Assembly (NCBI GenBank): GCA_014281115.1
Contig: JACONQ010000015.1
Coordinates: 2,294,001-2,358,000, forward strand
DNA: 64,000 nucleotides
Reading direction: 5' to 3'
DNA from: Laburnicola sp. R22_1
Taxonomy: Eukaryota; Ascomycota; Dothideomycetes; Pleosporales; Didymosphaeriaceae
Part shown: one piece after another, positions 59,697 to 64,000 of the stretch
Numbering within the stretch: the stretch's first letter is position 1
Layout of the letters: every line of letters starts with the position of its first letter
Position numbers and translations under genes: made by a program
The notes under the pieces: generated by a model
What the model was told of the DNA's origin: nothing
Databases searched by the model: none
Seen by the model: only the letters and a program-made list of their open reading frames with translations

Positions 59697-59990
59697 AAGA
59701 ATAAAATTAATCTTTTTCCTTACCCCCTATAGTCCAGCTTTAACTCCTATTAAAAACGTTTGGAGTTTATTAAAATACAGACTTTCTAAGCGTAAAATAG
59801 GTAGTTTAGAGGTAGGGGCTAGCCAAGAATGTTATAATACTTTTAAAATGGCTATTAAAGAGGAATGGGAATTAATTTTATAAAAGGATATAGATAATTG
59901 TATATTATCTATACCTAACTATTATAAGGCTATTATAGAAGCTATGAGGTGGTATACTAAGTACTAGTAATTTAATATTTACTAGTTTAT
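59697..59990 (+). pseudogene. Tc1/mariner transposase C-terminal remnant
   Basis: The + strand reads FFLTPYSPALTPIKNVWSLLKYRLSKRK, the end of a DDE_3 core (family YSPDLNPIENVW): Asp to Ala, Asn to Thr, and the catalytic Glu to Lys. The frame continues to about 59970 (YYKAIIEAMRWYTKY after one stop). Not the same as the Tc1 element at 31029. No TIR was found for it. Confidence 0.75.
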
Positions 59991-60623
59991 AATTTTTTAA
60001 TAATGTGAGAATTCTAAGTAACAGGTAAAAAAAGAAATTTTAATTAATAAAACTACAGAAACTAGCTACTACACTATAGACTTTTATATTGCTAGATTAG
60101 TTAAAAAATAATCTAATATTAAAATTACAAATTATAGGATTACGTAATACAAAAGTTATAGGGCCTTAAACTAAATTAAAAATTAAGAATTAAAAATATA
60201 CTAATAATACATGTAATATTACACTTTTTCTAATGTTAAAATTTTAGTTAGGCTTCTAGCTATAAGATAATACTATCTAGAATTAATTAGATTGTTATAT
60301 AATAATACTATGGCTAAAAATAGAAAAAGTAAATAATCTAAAATAAACAATAGTTTTAGAAAATACCCTATACTTAAACTATACTACAATATAAAAAATT
60401 TAATACTATAATAGAAAAGTTATTTATATTTCTAAAGAGATCTTAAACATTTCTTATATTTAAGGCTAAAAAACTTTTTAACGCTAATTAGTTGGCATTA
60501 CGTAAGTATACCTTATTAAACTTACTAACTTTCTCTATTATATATACAAATTCTATAATTTCTTTATTACTAAATAGGTAAGTTATTACATTTCAAAAAG
60601 GATATAAAAATATTAGTTATTTT
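59991..60623. other. AT-rich stretch without recognised content
   Basis: Very AT-rich, short poly-A/T runs, no open frame of note, no match to the lettered families that I could see. Confidence 0.5.
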
Positions 60624-61510
60624 TGTGAAAAGTAGATAAATAGACAAGAAGGTGATCGAGTTAGTATTGTTAAACTGGTTGATTAATTTTAATAAACTGG
60701 CTACCTAGCAATCTATATACAAAATAATTTAGACTAATAAACACTTAGTTTTGTATAGTTTACTTATGCCTTTAACTTTTATGCGTGCTAGTGTTTTAAA
60801 CTAATGTTTTATATGCAATAGTATTTTATATGCGAGCTATTGTTTTATATACAGACTAGTGTTTTATATACAAGCTAGTGTTTTATATACAAACTAGTGT
60901 TTTATATACAAACTAGTGTTTTATATACGAGCTATTATAAACTTTGTTTTACTATTACTTAGTTGTGACGTTAATAATAAACGCCTTATTTTAGAATAAT
61001 TTATTACTCCTTAGTTTATTATACGCTAATGTATTTTATATTATAAAATAAGTCTTTTATATATTATATTTTTTTAGTAATAAGTAATTTAATACATATA
61101 ATATTGCCTTGTTTAGTATATTCTTTTTAGCAATTGCTCAAAATTGTTAAAGCGCTTGATTGCGACAAGTTTGTCAAAAGTTATTAATTTAGAAAAATTA
61201 ATTACGAGCTTATTTATATTACGATAGCGTATTTTATAATATTTATTAGGTTAGTTTTTATTATATTTTGGTTTTAGTTTTAAGAAATTTAATATATATA
61301 ATATTAAATTTCTTACAATTATCTTTTAGTAAACTTTTTGTGCGTTACTTAAAGTTGACTTTGGCTTTAATTACAACTTACTGTCGGAACGACTATTTTA
61401 GTTTATTTTTAGGTAGCTTATAGTTATTTATCTATTTATCTTTTATTATAACAGCGAAATTCTAACATGTTATTTTATCATTTATTTTGCTTACTAATAT
61501 AGTTTTAACA
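60624..61510 (+). mobile_element. D4: solo LTR, 887 bp
   Basis: It starts TGTGAAAAGTAG and ends GTTTTAACA, direct orientation as D1. The flanking 5-mers (ATTTT and ATTAT) do not match fully, so the duplication is mutated or the copy arose by recombination. About seven units of the internal 19-20 bp repeat. Confidence 0.82.
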
Positions 61511-63534
61511 ATTATAGTAAGTCTTTTTAAAAATTTAAAAAGTGCTTTAGGTTTATAATTTTCTTAAAAGGCCTAATGTATTTAATACTAATTTTATGCT
61601 ACCTCGCCTAACCTCTTTTTATTAATACCTTAAAACGCTTTCCTGTGTATATAATAGTAGGGGGGATATCTGCTATTATTGTAATATTTTTATTAGAAAC
61701 CCCTTAGTCGCAAAAAAAAAATTTTCCAACCTCTTAAGGCGCGCCTTTAAAGTAGCTAAAAATAGCTTCTATAAAGTTATTTTAATTTTTCTTATTATTA
61801 TTACCTTAGTAATAGTTTATATTTACGCAGATTTTCGGTCTCGACTAAGACCCACAGGCACTTCATAGTTAGATCACATGATTAAATTTTTCGATTTTGG
61901 AAATAACGCGGTTATAGGTAATTACTACCTATAGCTAGTTTAGCAGCTTTTAAACAATATTTAACCACTTAGTACCTCTCTTATTACACCCTCTTAGCTC
62001 CTAAAGAAACTTGTTATTATCTATAGTATTAAGCAGTCTTATTAGGTTCCTTCTCTGCTGTGCAATATATCCTAGGTTTGCCTTAGTCTATTAAGTAGTC
62101 TCTACGCGTATTATTAATACGTACACAACCTAAGCTAGTAAATAGCAGTACAAACTATATGCGTCCATTGTGTAGCAATCTAGTATAAGTAACTTAACTA
62201 GAAGCTTATCGCTATTAGCTATCTTAAGCTTTAGCTTCTTTCTAGCAATAATCGCAAGCTTATTAATTAAGTTTTAGAGATACAAGGAGGGGTTTATAGT
62301 AGATTAGGCGTACTTAAGGTTAAACTTCGCTTTATAGCGCGGTCGCATCTTTATTATATTTAATTTAGCTATAGTTATTAGTTATAGTAGTGCGCAAGAT
62401 AGTAGTAGAATTAGGCTCTCTTTATATAGGTAATAAGCACCCTAACCTTATCGCTGCCTATATAGGCAAGATAAGTCACTACTTAATAATAGTTCTAAAC
62501 TATAGTTAAGTTAACCCTACTAGTGTACTTAACAGTCTTGTGGGGTGCTAAATAATAAGCGCGCTATTAACTTAGTTACGTGTATTTACATAGTCTATAG
62601 GTATCTCACAGAGCTAGTATACAGAAAAATAGGTTATAGCTAGATTTTCTTTTTTACTATAGTATAGTTGTGGGATATAGCTTTGTTTATATAAAAAATA
62701 CGCAGATTTTATTATATATATTCTTTAGCTAATTTTTAATACTAGGGCTAAATTAACCTTTCTTATAGTACGTATTAATGTTAGGTAGCTTTGTAGAGTA
62801 TTTTAGCTTAGATATACTAGAGGTGGTAGAAGCGTATCTACTTTAGGGCGTATCTATTTAGGCGCTATTAGTAAGCTTAGTTTATATATATTTAGAGACT
62901 AAAAAGTACTAAAGGGTGTTATCTAGTTGCGAAGTAGATATTATAAGCTAGAGTAAATAATAGAGTGTATATTAGAGCGCTAGCTAAAGTGTATATTAGA
63001 ATATAACTAGATAAAATAAGCTTTACTTAGTTATATAAGGGTAGTATAAACTATATAGTAGATTAGGTGATTTTAAACTAGAGTTTTTTAAAGATATATA
63101 AGTGCGATGCTACAAGTTATAAGTATTTTTAATAAAGAAAAACCTTTATTAGAGGTAAATAAGTCCTTTTTAATAGCTGCGTTATTAGTACTATTAAAGT
63201 GCAATTAGAATCCTTTCTTTATTATATATATTATAGTATAAGGTATCTATGCCTTAAGTATAGTAAAAGCTTATTTAAATATATTAGCGCGCTTATATAA
63301 AGCCTAAATAATACTTTCTTATTTAGAGTTATTTTTAAACTTTATAATAGCCCTAGCTACTAATTCTAGTAACTTCTTTAAAAGTAGACCTTAAGAAAAG
63401 TAATATTAAGCCTAAAGCTAATAGGTAGCAAGTAATTATTTTATTTCTAGGCTATGCTAGAGTAATTAGTCTAGTTTAAATTAAGCTAAAAACAGGCTAA
63501 ACTTTCTAGTAGTTTTAAGTTTAGCTTTGCCTTA
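61511..63534 (-). mobile_element. Inverted family A interior (A4) with an H copy and an 863-bp insertion
   Basis: An inverted H copy lies at about 61600-61720. From about 61725 the minus strand matches A1 13610 down to about 12680. An 863-bp segment (61836-62698) is inserted between two copies of TACGCAGATTTT. The A match stops at the TA where P5 begins. Confidence 0.65.
61836..62698 (+). mobile_element. 863-bp insertion with 12-bp duplication and A-rich end
   Basis: TACGCAGATTTT occurs at 61824-61835 and 62699-62710. The insert begins CGGTCTCGACTAAGACCC, less AT-rich than its surroundings, and ends TATATAAAAAA. There is no TIR. A long duplication with an A-rich 3' end suits a LINE- or SINE-like insertion; no coding frame survives. 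Confidence 0.65.
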
Positions 63535-64000
63535 ACGTGTCTTACTAGTTATCTGGCCACACTAGTTATCTGGCCACTCTACTAAAATCGCGACACCTCT
63601 TCTTATAATAGCTCTACAACAACGCAATAAAATATATAGAAAATAGATCTATTAGATGCGCGCTATCTAGTAGTACACTGAGTCCTTTTATGCCCTTGTT
63701 TATGGCACTTGCTACAGGTTAGTGGTGCTTAAGGCCTACTTGGCTACCCTGCCTACTCTACCTCCTAGAGCACCCTTTTAGCCTCTGCAGTAAGCAATTA
63801 ACCTTTCTTTGCCCGCAGAGCTCCTCTACAGGCTATATACTGTTGGTGCTGTTACTTCTTATGCTGCTAGCGCTAACTAGCCTATTAAAGCTTCCTATTC
63901 TTCTCTATAAGGATTGTTACTAAATTTATTATAAGTTAATAACCTTTAATAAGCTAGCGGATAGTCTGGGTAGTAGGGCTCTAGAATTAGCGACTAAGGC
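63535..64000 (+). mobile_element. P5: start of a fifth pogo-like transposon, cut by the window end
   Basis: After TA (63533-63534) it starts ACGTGTCTTACTAGTTATCT, with the box TAGTTATCTGGCCAC repeated twice, then an inner block (AAAATCGCGACACCT) close to that of P4 (AAAACGCGACACCT). The initial ACGT is as in P1-P3. GC rises after 63600. The coding part in view has stops and shows no named domain; the right end is outside the window. Confidence 0.6.

Overview
The window comes from a filamentous ascomycete, probably a Dothideomycete of the Pleosporales type. This is inferred from 52-62 bp introns with CTAAC-type branch points, from a DUF7053 gene and an EDC4-like gene, and from a large block of transposons carrying the signature of repeat-induced point mutation (RIP): C-to-T and G-to-A changes, CAA/CAG/TGG codons turned into stops, very high TpA content. 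The genome is two-speed. Bases 1 to about 8,425 are a normal GC-rich gene island. From 8,426 to the end (55.6 kb) the DNA is AT-rich, holds no intact gene and is built almost entirely of nested, RIP-degraded transposable elements.

Gene island, all genes on the + strand: (i) the 3' part of an EDC4/Ge-1-like mRNA-decapping scaffold (1-3747, one intron); (ii) a four-TM MARVEL-like membrane protein (5328-5908, one intron); (iii) a DUF7053 protein with a glutamine-rich tail (6763-8024), whose single intron appears to be GC-AG. The spacers hold several microsatellites. The three genes share no visible pathway.

Transposon block. I label families by letter within this window only. Fot1/pogo-like DNA transposons: P1 (8524-10394), P2 (22060-23930), P3 (42237-44100), P4 (32451-34240) and the start of P5 (63535-end). 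A Tc1-like DD34E element lies at 31029-32352. Family A is an LTR element with gag and protease but no recognisable RT or integrase (A1 11142-17902, A2 44546-53421, inverted fragments to the right). Family C is a very large Ty3/gypsy element (24438-39870, minus strand, 149-bp LTRs) with degenerate gag, protease, RT, RNase H and integrase; Tc1 and P4 split its RT from its RNase H. Family B is about 1-1.1 kb, with TA duplications, short terminal inverted repeats (TIRs) and no genes. Family D consists of solo LTRs (848-975 bp) with 5-bp duplications. Family E is about 1.1 kb with a 10-bp duplication. Family G has 13-15 bp duplications, a shared 3' end and variable 5' ends. Family H is about 92 bp.

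Because the families recur, many insertions can be checked against an uninterrupted copy elsewhere in the window, which gives exact ends and a relative order: A1 and C each landed in copies of E; Tc1 and P4 landed in C; P3 and A2 landed in B; D, E and G landed in A2; B3 landed in another B. Every transposase frame carries many stops and lost catalytic acidic residues, so no element here looks able to move itself. The most unusual points are the bipartite TIRs shared by the pogo-like families, the 4 kb or more of unassigned sequence downstream of the integrase in C, the gag-protease-only family A with its variable 5' minisatellite, and the GC-AG intron.
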